Notes: generated from the sequence alone by a model not told the origin. A stretch of DNA of 35,243 nt from Oceanibaculum pacificum (GCF_001618175.1 NZ_LPXN01000110.1:1-35243), one strand, 5' to 3'. Shown: positions 8,411 to 17,444, counted from the first letter of the stretch. Made by a program: numbers and translations.

Positions 8411-9666
8411 GCTGCTGTCCGGATATCCACGGTCTGGCCGGTGAGCTGGTCCGCCCCGGCGCCGGTAATGCGCGCACGCAGAATCGTGCCGGGTGCGACA
8501 TCGGTATCGAGCAGAACCGGCGCGAAATGCTCGGTCCGGCCCATACCGGGCTTCTCCATCAGCACCGCGGCCTCGGTGCCGATGCGCGAAGCCAGGAAAG
8601 CCGCCTGCCGCGCCTCGCCCGCCGCGCGCAGACGGGCCGCGCGCTCCTTGCGCACTTCAACCGGCACCTGCGGCATGCGCGCCGCCGGCGTGCCGGGGCG
8701 TTCGCTGTACGGGAACACGTGCAGATAGGTGAGATCGCACTCTTCGACGCTGCGCAGCGTGTTCTTGAACATATCGTCGGTCTCGGTCGGGAAGCCGGCG
8801 ATCAGGTCGGCACCGAATACCATGTCGGGGCGGAGATCCTTCACCTTCTCCACGAAGGCGATGGCATCGCTGCGCAGGTGGCGGCGCTTCATGCGCTTCA
8901 GCACCATGTCGTCGCCGGCCTGCAGGCTGATATGCAGATGCGGCAGCAGGCGCGGCTCCTCGGCGATCAGCCGGAACAGATCATCGTCGATCTCCACCGG
9001 ATCGAGCGAGGACAGGCGCAGGCGCGGCAGCTCCGGCACATTCGCCAGCAGCCGGCGGATCATCTGGCCCAGCGTCGGCCTGCCCGGTAGGTCGGGGCCG
9101 TAGCTGGTGATGTCGACGCCGGTCAGCACCACCTCGTTATAGCCATTGCGCACCAGCTCACGCACCTGTTCCACGACACGGCCGATGGGGACGGAGCGGC
9201 TGTTGCCGCGGCCGAAGGGGATGATGCAGAAGGTGCAGCGATGGTCACAGCCCTGCTGCACCTGGACGAAGGCGCGGGCGCGGTCCTCGAAGCCGGCGAT
9301 CATGTGTGCGGCGGTCTCGCGCACGCTCATGATGTCGTTCACCCGCACTCGGGCATCGTCATCCAGCCCGTAGCTCGCGGCCTGAAGCTTCTCCTCATTG
9401 CCGAGGATGCGGTCCACCTCCGGCATGGCGGCGAACTGCTCCGGCTTCACCTGGGCGGCGCAGCCGGTGACGATGATCTTTGCGTCCGGGTTGTTGCGGC
9501 GCAGCCTGCGGATGGTCTGGCGCGCCTGGCGCTCGGCCTCGGCGGTGACGGCGCAGGTATTCACGATCACCGTGTCGGTCAACCCGGCCTGGGCCGCCAG
9601 ATCCTTCATCACCTCGGATTCGTAGGAGTTGAGGCGGCAGCCGAAGGTGACGATCTCAACGCCCAT
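8407..9666 (-). CDS. mtaB: tRNA (N6-threonylcarbamoyladenosine(37)-C2)-methylthiotransferase MtaB
   Basis: Radical SAM methylthiotransferase, 419 residues, which converts t6A37 to ms2t6A in tRNAs reading ANN codons. The N-terminal UPF0004 domain supplies three cluster cysteines: C10 (FGCRLNSYES), C38 (VNTCAV) and C69 (VTGCAA). The radical SAM motif CDHRCTFC has C140, C144 and C147. A TRAM-like RNA-binding domain ends the protein (TEHFAPVLL, ILRARITG). The GCRLN N-terminus and the dapF/ftsY neighbours favour MtaB over MiaB or RimO. The frame is open upstream, but the ATG at 9666 gives the canonical start and shares one base with the dapF stop (TGATG). Confidence 0.94.
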
Positions 9667-10502
9667 CACGCGGCCCCGATGACAGCGGGTTCCAGCTCGC
9701 CCCGGTAGGAGATGGCAACCGGCCCGGTCATCAGCACCCGGCCCGCTTCCGTCCATTCGATGGTCAGCGTGCCGCCATCGAGGATCACATCGGCCTTGCG
9801 CTCGCTGAGGCCGCGCCGGACGGCGGCGATCAGGCTGGCGCAGGCGCCGGTGCCGCAGGCCCGGGTGATGCCCACGCCGCGCTCCCACACCCGCATGCGC
9901 ATCTTCGTGGGCGACAGAATCTGCACCGCCTCGACATTGATGCGCTGCGGGAACAGCGGGTCATGCTCGATGCGCGGGCCGATCTCGGCCATCGGGATCG
10001 CCTCGGCATCGTCGACGAAATAGACGGCGTGCGGATTGCCGACATTCACGCAGGTAGCCTCCAGCAGCGGCGCAACACCGGCGGCCACCTTCAGCGTGTC
10101 CATCTCGCGGGCCAGCGGAATCTCGTTCCAGCCGAGGCGTGCCTCGCCCATATCGACGGTCACGGTGCCGTCCGCGTTCACATTGGTCAGCAGCGTGCCG
10201 ACCACCGTTTCGATGGACAAAGCCGGCTTGTGCGCCTCGGCCGACAGCCAGGAGGCGACGCAGCGCGTGGCGTTGCCGCAGGCCTCCACCTCGCCGCCAT
10301 CGGCGTTCAGGATGCGCATGAAGGCGTCGGCCCCATTCTTCGGCGGCTCGATCACGATCATCTGATCGAACCCCACGCCGGTGCGCCGGTCGGCGATGGC
10401 GCGAATCTGCGCCTCGCTAAGCGCGATCGGCGCGGCGCGACCGTCAAGCACGACAAAGTCGTTGCCCAGCCCGTGCATCTTTATGAAAGGCAGCGTCTGC
10501 AT
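9666..10502 (-). CDS. dapF: Diaminopimelate epimerase
   Basis: Interconverts LL- and meso-diaminopimelate for lysine and peptidoglycan synthesis, in the cytoplasm. 278 residues, the usual size. The two catalytic cysteines are C75 in EACGNATRC and C216 in RACGTGACAS; the N-terminal FIKMHGLGNDFVVLDGR is the family signature. The open frame extends to 10553, but the ATG at 10502 puts this signature at its normal position, five residues in. The ribosome site is weak. It is the first gene of the dapF-mtaB-ftsY operon, divergent from a small membrane-peptide gene. Confidence 0.95.
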   Translation of the reverse strand: MQTLPFIKMHGLGNDFVVLDGRAAPIALSEAQIRAIADRRTGVGFDQMIVIEPPKNGADAFMRILNADGGEVEACGNATRCVASWLSAEAHKPALSIETVVGTLLTNVNADGTVTVDMGEARLGWNEIPLAREMDTLKVAAGVAPLLEATCVNVGNPHAVYFVDDAEAIPMAEIGPRIEHDPLFPQRINVEAVQILSPTKMRMRVWERGVGITRACGTGACASLIAAVRRGLSERKADVILDGGTLTIEWTEAGRVLMTGPVAISYRGELEPAVIGAA

Positions 10503-10550
10503 GATGCGCGTTATATGGCGATGTGGGGGCAAGAGTCCATGAATCTGCGA

Positions 10551-10568
10551 CATCGCAGCCCTGCGATG
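10551..10568. promoter_or_regulatory. Palindrome between dapF and small ORF
   Basis: Perfect 8-bp arms CATCGCAG and CTGCGATG are separated by CC. It lies in the 133-bp divergent region, about 50 bases upstream of dapF and 68 bases upstream of the 24-codon gene. It could be an operator or an RNA hairpin; no regulator can be named. Confidence 0.35.
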
Positions 10569-10635
10569 CGGAATTCAGCGGAGCATAATGGCGGCTTGCG
10601 CGTTTATCTCCACATCACCCTCAGGGAGCCTCGCC

Positions 10636-10710
10636 ATGCCCTATATTTTGCTCTGGCTGATCGGTATTCCAATCCCGCTGATCATCATACTTTGGCTGGT
10701 GTTCAGCTGA
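10636..10710 (+). CDS. Small hydrophobic membrane peptide, 24 aa
   Basis: An ATG with a strong ribosome site (AGGGAG, 7 bases ahead) opens a 24-residue peptide, MPYILLWLIGIPIPLIIILW followed by LVFS and TGA. Nearly all of it is one predicted membrane helix with a central IGIPIP kink. No function is assigned. The good SD spacing, the absence of charged residues and the fit of the whole frame to one helix argue for a real microprotein rather than chance. It is followed by the cold-shock gene, 176 bases downstream, which appears to have its own promoter. No named family is claimed. Confidence 0.6.
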   Translation: MPYILLWLIGIPIPLIIILWLVFS

Positions 10711-10726
10711 TGAATCCGCTTTTGCC

Positions 10727-10755
10727 TTGTCTTTCCGCCATATCAGCACTATGTC
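10727..10755 (+). promoter_or_regulatory. Predicted promoter of cold-shock gene
   Basis: TTGTCT (10727-10732), 17-base spacer, TATGTC (10750-10755). A start near 10762 would give a leader of about 125 bases, long as in many csp genes. Both boxes are imperfect. Confidence 0.4.
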
Positions 10756-10772
10756 TGCGGGGTCATTCTGCT

Positions 10773-10830
10773 CTGGACTGCCGGCTTGCTACGCCCCTTC
10801 GGGTGTCCAGTTCGCGCTCTCCCTGGACAC
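10773..10830 (+). promoter_or_regulatory. Three-arm alternative hairpin in csp leader
   Basis: CTGGAC (10773-10778) can pair with the GTCCAG part of GTGTCCAG (10803-10810), and the same GTGTCCAG pairs perfectly over 8 bp with CTGGACAC (10823-10830). The two hairpins exclude each other, so the leader could switch fold, for example with temperature. Confidence 0.45.
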
Positions 10831-10886
10831 AGTTTGATGTATCGCGCATCCGCGTGACGCAAAACCGATAAACGAAGGAGGCATCC

Positions 10887-11096
10887 ATGCCGATCGGTAC
10901 CGTGAAATGGTTCAATTCCACCAAGGGCTACGGCTTCATCCAGCCGGAAAATGGCGGCGCGGACATTTTCGTCCACATCTCCGCCGTTGAGCGCGCTGGC
11001 ATGCGCGGCCTCGATGAAGGTCAGAAGATCTCCTACGAGGAACAGCGCGACCCGAAGCGCGGCAAGAGCTCTGCGGAAAACCTGAAGATCGTCTGA
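10887..11096 (+). CDS. Cold-shock protein, CspA family
   Basis: Single cold-shock domain, 69 residues, a cytoplasmic RNA chaperone/single-strand binding protein. RNP1 (KGYGFIQ) and RNP2 (DIFVHIS) are intact, and the N-terminal [18 protein letters not shown] is canonical. The ribosome site AAGGAGG is strong and well placed. A long leader with mutually exclusive hairpins precedes it and a strong intrinsic terminator follows 25 bases after the stop, so it is probably monocistronic. Which paralogue (CspA, CspC, CspE and so on) cannot be told. Confidence 0.95.
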   Translation: MPIGTVKWFNSTKGYGFIQPENGGADIFVHISAVERAGMRGLDEGQKISYEEQRDPKRGKSSAENLKIV

Positions 11097-11121
11097 CCCC
11101 ACAAGGTCTGCACAGTCTCGG

Positions 11122-11150
11122 AAGGGGCATCGGGAAACCGATGCCCTTTT
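11122..11150 (+). terminator. Intrinsic terminator of cold-shock gene
   Basis: Perfect 9-bp stem GGGCATCGG/CCGATGCCC with a GAAA tetraloop, flanked by AAG before and TTTT after (then CTGCTTTT). Confidence 0.85.
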
Positions 11151-11176
11151 CTGCTTTTGATCGCGGGAGAACCGTC

Positions 11177-11362
11177 ATGGCCTTCAAGCCGAATTATAAC
11201 CAGCAGCGTGTCGAACGGGAACGCGCCAAGGAAAAGAAGAAGCAGGAGAAGCTGCTGCGCAAGGAAGAGGAAGCCGCTCGCCGCAAGGGCACCGGCGAAG
11301 ATGAGGCCGAAGCCGGCGACGACGCCCCGGCCGCTTCCGACGAGTCTCAAGACCGACCGTAG
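11177..11362 (+). CDS. Small highly charged hypothetical protein, 61 aa
   Basis: Begins MAFKPNYNQQRVERERAKEK. It has a strongly basic, likely helical or coiled-coil middle (lysine, arginine and glutamate repeats to about residue 38) and an acidic, disordered tail rich in Asp, Glu, Ala and Ser. No catalytic motif is visible. The frame opens at 11141 inside the csp terminator; the ATG at 11177, preceded by CGGGAGA, is the better start. Short proteins of this make-up are often nucleic-acid or ribosome associated, but no function is claimed. It may rely on read-through from csp or on a promoter I cannot see. Confidence 0.65.
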   Translation: MAFKPNYNQQRVERERAKEKKKQEKLLRKEEEAARRKGTGEDEAEAGDDAPAASDESQDRP

Positions 11363-11473
11363 GCCCCGCCTTTCTGGGTATACCCCTTGGGGCGCGCCCC
11401 CTGGGGCACGCCCTGCATGGCCCACACAACCGACCGGCTTACCTGCCGCACCCCTGTTCCAGTGGAGATCATT

Positions 11474-11704
11474 TTGGGCCGCCAGAAGAAACAACCCACC
11501 ACCGCCAGCTTCGTGCTGTTCGACGTGCTGTATGAGGACGGCTCCCGCTCCTCCAACCGCAAGGTTCCCGGCGAAATGCTCGACGGGCTGGACGGCGACG
11601 ACCCCGCCCGCACCTTCATCATGAGCCAGGACCAGAAGATCGCCGAAATGTCCGGCCAGCCCCGCGGCCCGATCAAGAGCCTGACCCGGTCGGCGAAGCA
11701 GTAG
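11474..11704 (+). CDS. Hypothetical protein, 76 aa, TTG start
   Basis: The frame is open from 11387, but coding character begins at MGRQKKQPTTASFVLFDVLY, which starts with a TTG at 11474 six bases after TGGAG. The upstream part (11387-11473) reads as low-complexity G/C-rich sequence with no conserved look. The protein has a VLFDVLYEDGSRSSNRKVP segment that suggests a small beta-rich fold, then an Asp-rich loop and a basic tail (IKSLTRSAKQ). No family is recognised. It lies between the charged 61-residue protein and ffh. The start is uncertain; an ATG at 11417 would give a longer form. Confidence 0.6.
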   Translation: MGRQKKQPTTASFVLFDVLYEDGSRSSNRKVPGEMLDGLDGDDPARTFIMSQDQKIAEMSGQPRGPIKSLTRSAKQ

Positions 11705-11749
11705 GATGTCGCCGCGGCAGGGTTCTGAAGCGCTGTAATGCTGGCGTGA

Positions 11750-11778
11750 TTGACTCTCCCGCGCAATTCCCCTAGTTT
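11750..11778 (+). promoter_or_regulatory. Predicted promoter of the ffh operon
   Basis: TTGACT (11750-11755), 17-base spacer, TAGTTT (11773-11778). Transcription would start near 11785, giving a leader of about 150 bases before the TTG start of ffh. Confidence 0.5.
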
Positions 11779-11937
11779 CCGTGCCATTCACGGCAACCCT
11801 GCCGCCCATAGGAGCCCTCTACCCCTGTTGGGGGCACCGTCCGTCCGCGAGTTTCGCGCACGGGCGCATTTTTGTTTGGGCGGGTCGGCGGCGGTGGAAC
11901 GGCATTCATCCGATCCAACGACAGTGGGATTAAGCCC

Positions 11938-13413
11938 TTGTTCGACGGTCTGACTGGCAAGCTCGGCGACGTATTCGAGCGGTTGAAGCGGCGCGGCGCT
12001 CTGTCCGAGAGCGACGTCCAGGCGGCCATGCGCGAAGTGCGCGTGGCGCTGCTGGAGGCCGATGTCGCGCTGCCGGTGGTGAAGGATTTCATCGCCCAGG
12101 CGACCGAGAGGGCCATCGGCAAGGAAGTGCTGCGCTCGGTCACGCCGGGCCAGATGGTCGTGAAGATCGTGCACGACACGCTGGTCGAGATGCTGGGCTC
12201 CGAGCCCGAGCCGGTGGACCTGAACGCCCCCGCCCCGGTGCCGATCCTGATGGTCGGCCTGCAAGGCTCGGGCAAGACCACCACCACCGGCAAGCTGGCG
12301 CGCCGCCTCACCCAGCGCGACAAAAAGAAAGTGCTGATGGCCTCGCTGGACGTCTACCGTCCCGCGGCGCAGGAACAGCTGCGCATCCTGGGCGAGCAGA
12401 CCGGCGTGGCCACCCTGCCCGTCGTGAAGGGCGAGCAGCCGGTTTCCATCGCCAAGCGCGCCATGACGGTCGGCCGCCTGCAGGGCTATGACGTGGTCAT
12501 GCTGGACACCGCCGGCCGGCTGCATATCGACGAAGCGCTGATGGCCGAGGTGGCGGCGATCCGCGAGACGGTCGACCCGCACGAAGTGCTGCTGGTGGTC
12601 GACGCCATGACCGGCCAGGACGCCGTCAACGTCGCCCGGACCTTCAAGGAGCGCGTCGGCGTCACCGGCATCGTCATGACCCGCGTCGACGGCGATGCGC
12701 GCGGCGGTGCGGCACTGTCGATGCGCGGCGTCACCGGCTGTCCGATCAAGCTGATGGGCGTCGGCGAGAAGATGGACGCGCTGGAGGATTTCCACCCCCA
12801 GCGCATCGCCGGCCGCATCCTGGGCATGGGCGACGTGGTCTCGCTGGTCGAGAAGGCCGCCGAGACCATCGACAAGGACGAGGCCGAGAAGCTCGCCCGC
12901 AAGATGTCGAAGGGCGATTTCGACCTGGACGACATGGCCTCCCAGTTGCGCCAATTGCGCAAGATGGGCGGCATGGGCGGATTGATGGGCCTGCTGCCCG
13001 GCATCGGCAAGATGCAGAAGCAGATGGCTGGGGCCAACATCGACGAGAAGATGCTGGTCCGCCAGGAAGCCATCATCACCTCGATGACCAAGAAAGAACG
13101 CAAGGACATCAAGCTGCTGAACGCCTCGCGCCGCAAGCGCATCGCGGCGGGCAGCGGCACCAGCGTCCAGGATGTGAACCGGCTGCTGAAGCAGTATCAG
13201 GATATGAGCCGGGTCATGAAGCAGATGGGCAAGAAGGGCATGCTGAAAGGCCTGATGGGCGGCCTCGGCGGGATGGGCGGCGGCGGCATGCCGCAAATGC
13301 CCCCCGGTGGACTTGGCGGCGGGCTTGGCGGCCTTGGTGGCGGCGGAAGCGGTCTTCCCGGCCTGCCCAAGCTGCCCGGCGGCAAGCTTCCCCCCGGCTT
13401 TGGCCGGCGCTGA
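11938..13413 (+). CDS. ffh: Signal recognition particle protein Ffh
   Basis: SRP54-type GTPase that binds 4.5S RNA and signal peptides and docks on FtsY. 491 residues from the TTG at 11938 ([20 protein letters not shown]), which matches family N-termini; a further open 22 codons upstream do not look like Ffh. The N domain ([21 protein letters not shown]) is followed by G1 [54 protein letters not shown] and the [14 protein letters not shown] closing loop. The methionine-rich M domain ([17 protein letters not shown], then the helix-turn-helix [11 protein letters not shown]) ends in an unusual Gly/Met/Pro/Leu-rich tail. First gene of the ffh-rpsP-rimM-trmD-rplS block. Confidence 0.96.
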   Translation: MFDGLTGKLGDVFERLKRRGALSESDVQAAMREVRVALLEADVALPVVKDFIAQATERAIGKEVLRSVTPGQMVVKIVHDTLVEMLGSEPEPVDLNAPAPVPILMVGLQGSGKTTTTGKLARRLTQRDKKKVLMASLDVYRPAAQEQLRILGEQTGVATLPVVKGEQPVSIAKRAMTVGRLQGYDVVMLDTAGRLHIDEALMAEVAAIRETVDPHEVLLVVDAMTGQDAVNVARTFKERVGVTGIVMTRVDGDARGGAALSMRGVTGCPIKLMGVGEKMDALEDFHPQRIAGRILGMGDVVSLVEKAAETIDKDEAEKLARKMSKGDFDLDDMASQLRQLRKMGGMGGLMGLLPGIGKMQKQMAGANIDEKMLVRQEAIITSMTKKERKDIKLLNASRRKRIAAGSGTSVQDVNRLLKQYQDMSRVMKQMGKKGMLKGLMGGLGGMGGGGMPQMPPGGLGGGLGGLGGGGSGLPGLPKLPGGKLPPGFGRR

Positions 13414-13460
13414 ATTCAACCGACAACCAGAACACGCTTAACTCTAAGGATAACAAGACT

Positions 13461-13958
13461 ATGGCATTGAAGATTCGTCTGGCCCGCGGCGGCGCGAAGA
13501 AGCGCCCGTTCTATCGCATCGTGGTGGCGCAGAGCACCTCGCCGCGCGACGGCGCGTTCATCGAGCGCATCGGCTCCTATAATCCGATGGTCGATCATGG
13601 CCATCCGGACCGTCTGCGGATCGACGCGGAGCGCGCCCAGCATTGGATTTCCGTCGGCGCGGTGCCGACCGACCGCGTCGCGCGCTTCCTGTCGACCGTT
13701 GGCCTGGTCGACGCCCCGGCGCAGCCGGAACAGACCAAGAAGAGCCAGCCCCGCGCCAAGGCGCAGGAGCGCTTGAAGGAACAGGCCGCCCTGGCCGAGA
13801 AGGCCGCCGCCGAAAAGGCCGCTGCTGAAGCCGCCGCCGCCGAGGCTGCCGCTGCCGCCGCTGCCACCCCGGCTGAGGAAGCCCCGGCCGAGGAGGCTCC
13901 CGCCGCGGAGGCCCCGGCGGAAGACGCGCCGGCCGAGACCGAGAAGCAGGGCGCTTAA
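13461..13958 (+). CDS. rpsP: 30S ribosomal protein S16 with Ala/Glu-rich C-terminal extension
   Basis: Ribosomal protein of the 30S subunit, with the family start [20 protein letters not shown]. The S16 domain occupies about residues 1-85 (ending [11 protein letters not shown]). It is followed by an extension of about 80 residues: a lysine-rich linker, a long alanine/glutamate helix and an acidic Pro-Ala-Glu tail. At 165 residues it is about twice the E. coli length (82); alphaproteobacterial S16 proteins often carry such tails, though this one is long. An AAGGA ribosome site precedes the ATG. It lies between ffh and rimM; RimM binds S19 and the 30S head during maturation. Confidence 0.96.
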   Translation: MALKIRLARGGAKKRPFYRIVVAQSTSPRDGAFIERIGSYNPMVDHGHPDRLRIDAERAQHWISVGAVPTDRVARFLSTVGLVDAPAQPEQTKKSQPRAKAQERLKEQAALAEKAAAEKAAAEAAAAEAAAAAAATPAEEAPAEEAPAAEAPAEDAPAETEKQGA

Positions 13959-14010
13959 GGCGACAGTGCCCCGTGGTCGCCCGCCTTCTCCGCTCCCGAG
14001 CCGCCTGGTC

Positions 14011-14682
14011 ATGGCAAGCCCGCGAAAGCGCCAATCGTCGCCAGCAGATGCTGTGCGCGACACAACAGGCGACGCTGAAGGAGGAGGCGAACTCCTCCTC
14101 GGCATCGTCGTCGGCGCCCAGGGGATCCGTGGCCAGCTTCGCATCCGCAGCTTCACCGGCGAGCCGGACGCCCTCTTCGGCTACGGCCCTCTCCTCGGAA
14201 GACGCCGCGACGGAGAAGAAGGACGCCGCCTGACCCTGCGCCGGACCGGCCAGGCGAAGGATGTCGTGCTGGCGGCGGTCGACGGTATAGCCGACCGCAC
14301 CACGGCCGAGGGCCTGAAGGGCTTGCGCCTCTATATAGAGCGCAGCGCCCTGCCGGCCTTGGAGGAGGATGAGTATTATCATGCCGACCTGCTGGGCCTT
14401 GCGGTCGAGCTGGTCGGCGGCGGGCGGCTCGGCACCGTGAAGGCGGTGCATGATTTCGGGGCCGGCGACATGCTGGAAATCGCCGACGCGGCGGGGCGGA
14501 CCAAATTCGTCCCCTTCACCCGCAAGGCGGTGCCGGTGGTCGATTTGCCGGCCGGGCGGCTGGTCGCCGATCCGCCGGAAGGCATCCTGGACGATGGGCG
14601 GCAAGGTCCCGGCGACCAGGAGGGCGGGGACGAGGACGAACCGGACTACCGCGTGTCCGACACGCGGGACGGAACGGAATGA
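14011..14682 (+). CDS. rimM: Ribosome maturation factor RimM
   Basis: 30S assembly factor, 223 residues from the ATG at 14011. The RimM N-terminal beta-barrel begins at [22 protein letters not shown], after a basic, disordered lead of about 28 residues; the PRC-barrel part is [36 protein letters not shown], with [14 protein letters not shown]. It ends in an acidic tail. Start choice is unsure: a GTG at 13966 with AAGG upstream would add 15 residues and place the start 8 bases after rpsP. The stop overlaps trmD (ATGA). Conserved partner of rpsP and trmD. Confidence 0.9.
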   Translation: MASPRKRQSSPADAVRDTTGDAEGGGELLLGIVVGAQGIRGQLRIRSFTGEPDALFGYGPLLGRRRDGEEGRRLTLRRTGQAKDVVLAAVDGIADRTTAEGLKGLRLYIERSALPALEEDEYYHADLLGLAVELVGGGRLGTVKAVHDFGAGDMLEIADAAGRTKFVPFTRKAVPVVDLPAGRLVADPPEGILDDGRQGPGDQEGGDEDEPDYRVSDTRDGTE

Positions 14683-15410
14683 GCTGGCGGGCAACCGTGC
14701 TGACGCTGTTCCCGGAGATGTTTCCGGGACCGCTCGGCGCGTCGCTTCCGGGCAAGGCGCTGGAAAAGGGCGTCTGGCTGCTGGAAACGCTGGACATTCG
14801 CGGTTTTGCGCGTAATAAACACCGCTCCGTCGACGATACCCCGTTCGGCGGCGGCGCCGGCATGGTGATGCGGCCGGATGTCGTCGATGCGGCGATCGAG
14901 GCGGTCAGCGACCGTCCGGGACCTGTGATCTATCTGTCGCCGCGTGGCCGGCGACTGGACCAGGAACTGGCGCGCGAGCTGGCGGGCGGACCCGGCGTGA
15001 CGCTGCTGTGCGGGCGTTACGAAGGGGTCGACCAGCGGGTGATCGACTCGCGAAATATCGTCGAGGTCAGCCTTGGCGATTTCGTGTTGTCGGGCGGCGA
15101 GCCGGCGGCGATGGCGCTGATCGATGCCTGCGTCAGGCTTTTGCCCGGCGCGATGGGATCGGAAGAGAGCCTGAGCGAAGAGAGTTTCGAGCGGGGATTG
15201 CTGGAATATCCCCACTACACGCGGCCGCAGGCCTGGATCGACCATGGCGGGGTCGAACGCGTGGTGCCGGAGGTGCTGACCTCGGGTCATCACGAAAAGG
15301 TGCGGCGATGGCGCCTGGCCGAGGCGGAGCGGATAACGGCCGAACGCAGGCCCGACCTCTGGTCGGCCTATGAGGAAGACAGGAATTCGGCGTCGAAAGA
15401 CGTCAGGTAA
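14679..15410 (+). CDS. trmD: tRNA (guanine(37)-N1)-methyltransferase TrmD
   Basis: SPOUT-class enzyme that makes m1G37 in tRNAs with G36, preventing +1 frameshifts; essential in many bacteria. 243 residues. Visible motifs are [15 protein letters not shown] at the N-terminus, [28 protein letters not shown], the knot [15 protein letters not shown], and [15 protein letters not shown], followed by [10 protein letters not shown] and the catalytic-region sequence [17 protein letters not shown]. Its ATG overlaps the rimM stop by four bases. Confidence 0.97.
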   Translation: MSWRATVLTLFPEMFPGPLGASLPGKALEKGVWLLETLDIRGFARNKHRSVDDTPFGGGAGMVMRPDVVDAAIEAVSDRPGPVIYLSPRGRRLDQELARELAGGPGVTLLCGRYEGVDQRVIDSRNIVEVSLGDFVLSGGEPAAMALIDACVRLLPGAMGSEESLSEESFERGLLEYPHYTRPQAWIDHGGVERVVPEVLTSGHHEKVRRWRLAEAERITAERRPDLWSAYEEDRNSASKDVR

Positions 15411-15446
15411 CGGCGCCGCAAGGCAAGTTTGGTAAGGAAGAGAACG

Positions 15447-15851
15447 ATGAACATCATCGAGCAGCTTGAGCAGGAGCAGATCGCCAAGGTCACGGCGGAT
15501 CACGCTATTCCGGAATTCGCCCCGGGCGACACGCTGCGCGTCAACGTGAAGGTGGTCGAAGGTACGCGCGAGCGCGTCCAGGCGTTCGAGGGCGTGTGCA
15601 TCGCCCGCCGCAATGCCGGCGTGAACTCCTCCTTCACCGTCCGCAAGATTTCCTACGGCGAAGGCGTGGAGCGCGTGTTTCCGCTCTACTCGCCGCGCCT
15701 GGCCTCGATCGAGGTGGTGCGCCGTGGCGACGTTCGCCGCGCCAAGCTGTACTACCTGCGTGGCCTGACCGGCAAGGCTGCCCGCATCCGCGAGAAGCAG
15801 ACCTTCCGGCCGACCGCCACCGCGCCTGCCGAAGCGGCAGCCAGCGAGTAA
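15447..15851 (+). CDS. rplS: 50S ribosomal protein L19
   Basis: Large-subunit protein at the 30S-50S interface, 134 residues. It begins [15 protein letters not shown] and contains the L19 core [31 protein letters not shown], with the C-terminal basic region [23 protein letters not shown]. The ATG at 15447 is preceded by AAGGAAGAG; an ATG/GTG-like start six codons earlier is less likely. Last gene of the ffh-rplS block, followed by a hairpin. Confidence 0.97.
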   Translation: MNIIEQLEQEQIAKVTADHAIPEFAPGDTLRVNVKVVEGTRERVQAFEGVCIARRNAGVNSSFTVRKISYGEGVERVFPLYSPRLASIEVVRRGDVRRAKLYYLRGLTGKAARIREKQTFRPTATAPAEAAASE

Positions 15852-15871
15852 GGATACGGTTCTATCGGGCG

Positions 15872-15896
15872 CGGGCGGGGATTTCCCGCCCGTTCT
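15872..15896 (+). terminator. Hairpin terminator after rplS
   Basis: An 8-bp stem CGGGCGGG/CCCGCCCG with loop GATTT, followed by TTCTC, 20 bases after the rplS stop. The U-tract is poor, so termination may be partial, with some read-through into leuC. The remaining gap to leuC holds a GGTGC/GCACC hairpin and no convincing promoter. Confidence 0.6.
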
Positions 15897-16025
15897 CGCA
15901 TAGCAGACCGGATTGCATGCTGCTTGGTGCGCCCGCACCGGCGGGTCTAAGCTAAGCGGCCAAGCGCCGGGGACAACCCGGCCGTAAACCCGTAGACCAG
16001 CCAGTGAGTGAGGGGACCGCCAGCC

Positions 16026-17444
16026 GTGACCGCAACATCCAAGCCACGCACCCTGTTCGATAAGATTTGGCAGAATCATCTCGTCGACGTCCAGGACGAC
16101 GGCACCTGCCTGATTTATATCGACCGGCATCTGGTGCATGAAGTCACCAGCCCGCAGGCCTTCGAGGGTCTGCGCACCTCCGGCCGCCAGGTTCGCCGCC
16201 CGGAATACACGCTGGCCGTCGCCGACCATAACGTGCCCACCAGCGACCGTTCCAAGGGCATCGCCGACGAGGAAAGCCGCATCCAGGTCGAGACGCTGGA
16301 ATCCAACGTTAAGGCGTTCGGCGTCCCCTATTTCGGCATGACCGACGCCCGCCAGGGCATCGTCCACATCATCGGGCCGGAGCAGGGCTTCACCCTGCCG
16401 GGCATGACCATTGTGTGCGGCGACAGCCATACCGCGACGCATGGCGCGTTCGGCTCGCTCGCCTTCGGCATCGGCACCTCGGAAGTCGAGCATGTGCTGG
16501 CCACCCAGACGCTGGTGCAGGCCCCGGCCAAGAACATGCGCGTGACCGTGAAGGGCGATCTGCCGTTCGGCGTCACCTCCAAGGATCTGGTGCTGGCCAT
16601 CATCGGCAAGATCGGCACCGCCGGCGGCACCGGCTATGTGATCGAGTATGCGGGCGAGGCGATCCGCAAGCTCTCCATGGAAGCCCGGATGACGATCTGC
16701 AACATGTCGATCGAGGCAGGCGCGCGCGCCGGCCTGATCGCCCCGGACGAGATCACCTACGGCTATATCAAGGGCAAGCCGATGGCGCCGAAGGGCGCCG
16801 CCTGGGAACAGGCGGTCGCCTTCTGGAAGACCCTGCCGTCCGACGCGGGCGCGGTCTATGACAAGGAGGTCGAGCTGGACGCCGGCGACCTTGTGCCGAC
16901 CGTCACCTGGGGCACCAGCCCGGAGGACGTGGCCCCGGTCACCGGCACCGTGCCGAGCCCGGACAGCGCGCCGAACCCCGGCAAGCGCGAGGCCATCGAA
17001 CGCTCGCTCGCCTATATGGATTTGACGCCGGGCATGAAGATTTCCGACGTCAAGGTCGATACCGTTTTCATCGGCTCCTGCACCAACGGCCGCATCGAGG
17101 ATATCCGAGCGGTGGCCGAGGTGGCCAAGGGCCGCAAGGTGGCCGCCAATATCCGCGCCATGGTGGTTCCCGGCTCCGGCCTGGTGAAGCAGCAGGCCGA
17201 GGATGAGGGGCTGGACGTGATCCTGAAGGAGGCCGGCTTCGACTGGCGCGAGCCGGGCTGCTCCATGTGCCTGGCGATGAACGCCGACAAGCTGGCCCCC
17301 GGCGAGCGCTGCGCCTCCACCTCGAACCGTAATTTCGAGGGCCGCCAGGGTCGCGGCGGGCGCACCCATCTGATGAGCCCGGCCATGGCCGCGGCGGCGG
17401 CCATCACCGGCCGTATCGCCGACGTCCGCGAGCTGATGCGCTAA
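16026..17444 (+). CDS. leuC: 3-isopropylmalate dehydratase large subunit
   Basis: Aconitase-family large subunit, 472 residues; with LeuD it isomerises 2- to 3-isopropylmalate in leucine synthesis. Fe-S cluster cysteines are visible in IGSCTNGR and [11 protein letters not shown]. Family blocks include [47 protein letters not shown] and [20 protein letters not shown] chose the GTG at 16026, which has GAGGGGA about 9 bases ahead and begins [10 protein letters not shown]; a GTG six codons upstream is also open. leuD follows after 22 bases. Confidence 0.96.
   Translation: MTATSKPRTLFDKIWQNHLVDVQDDGTCLIYIDRHLVHEVTSPQAFEGLRTSGRQVRRPEYTLAVADHNVPTSDRSKGIADEESRIQVETLESNVKAFGVPYFGMTDARQGIVHIIGPEQGFTLPGMTIVCGDSHTATHGAFGSLAFGIGTSEVEHVLATQTLVQAPAKNMRVTVKGDLPFGVTSKDLVLAIIGKIGTAGGTGYVIEYAGEAIRKLSMEARMTICNMSIEAGARAGLIAPDEITYGYIKGKPMAPKGAAWEQAVAFWKTLPSDAGAVYDKEVELDAGDLVPTVTWGTSPEDVAPVTGTVPSPDSAPNPGKREAIERSLAYMDLTPGMKISDVKVDTVFIGSCTNGRIEDIRAVAEVAKGRKVAANIRAMVVPGSGLVKQQAEDEGLDVILKEAGFDWREPGCSMCLAMNADKLAPGERCASTSNRNFEGRQGRGGRTHLMSPAMAAAAAITGRIADVRELMR

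Noticed and set aside
11872..11937. An N-terminal extension of Ffh from an upstream TTG
   Set aside because: The added 22 residues (MFGRVGGGGTAFIRSNDSG and so on) do not resemble Ffh, whereas the TTG at 11938 gives the family start [13 protein letters not shown].
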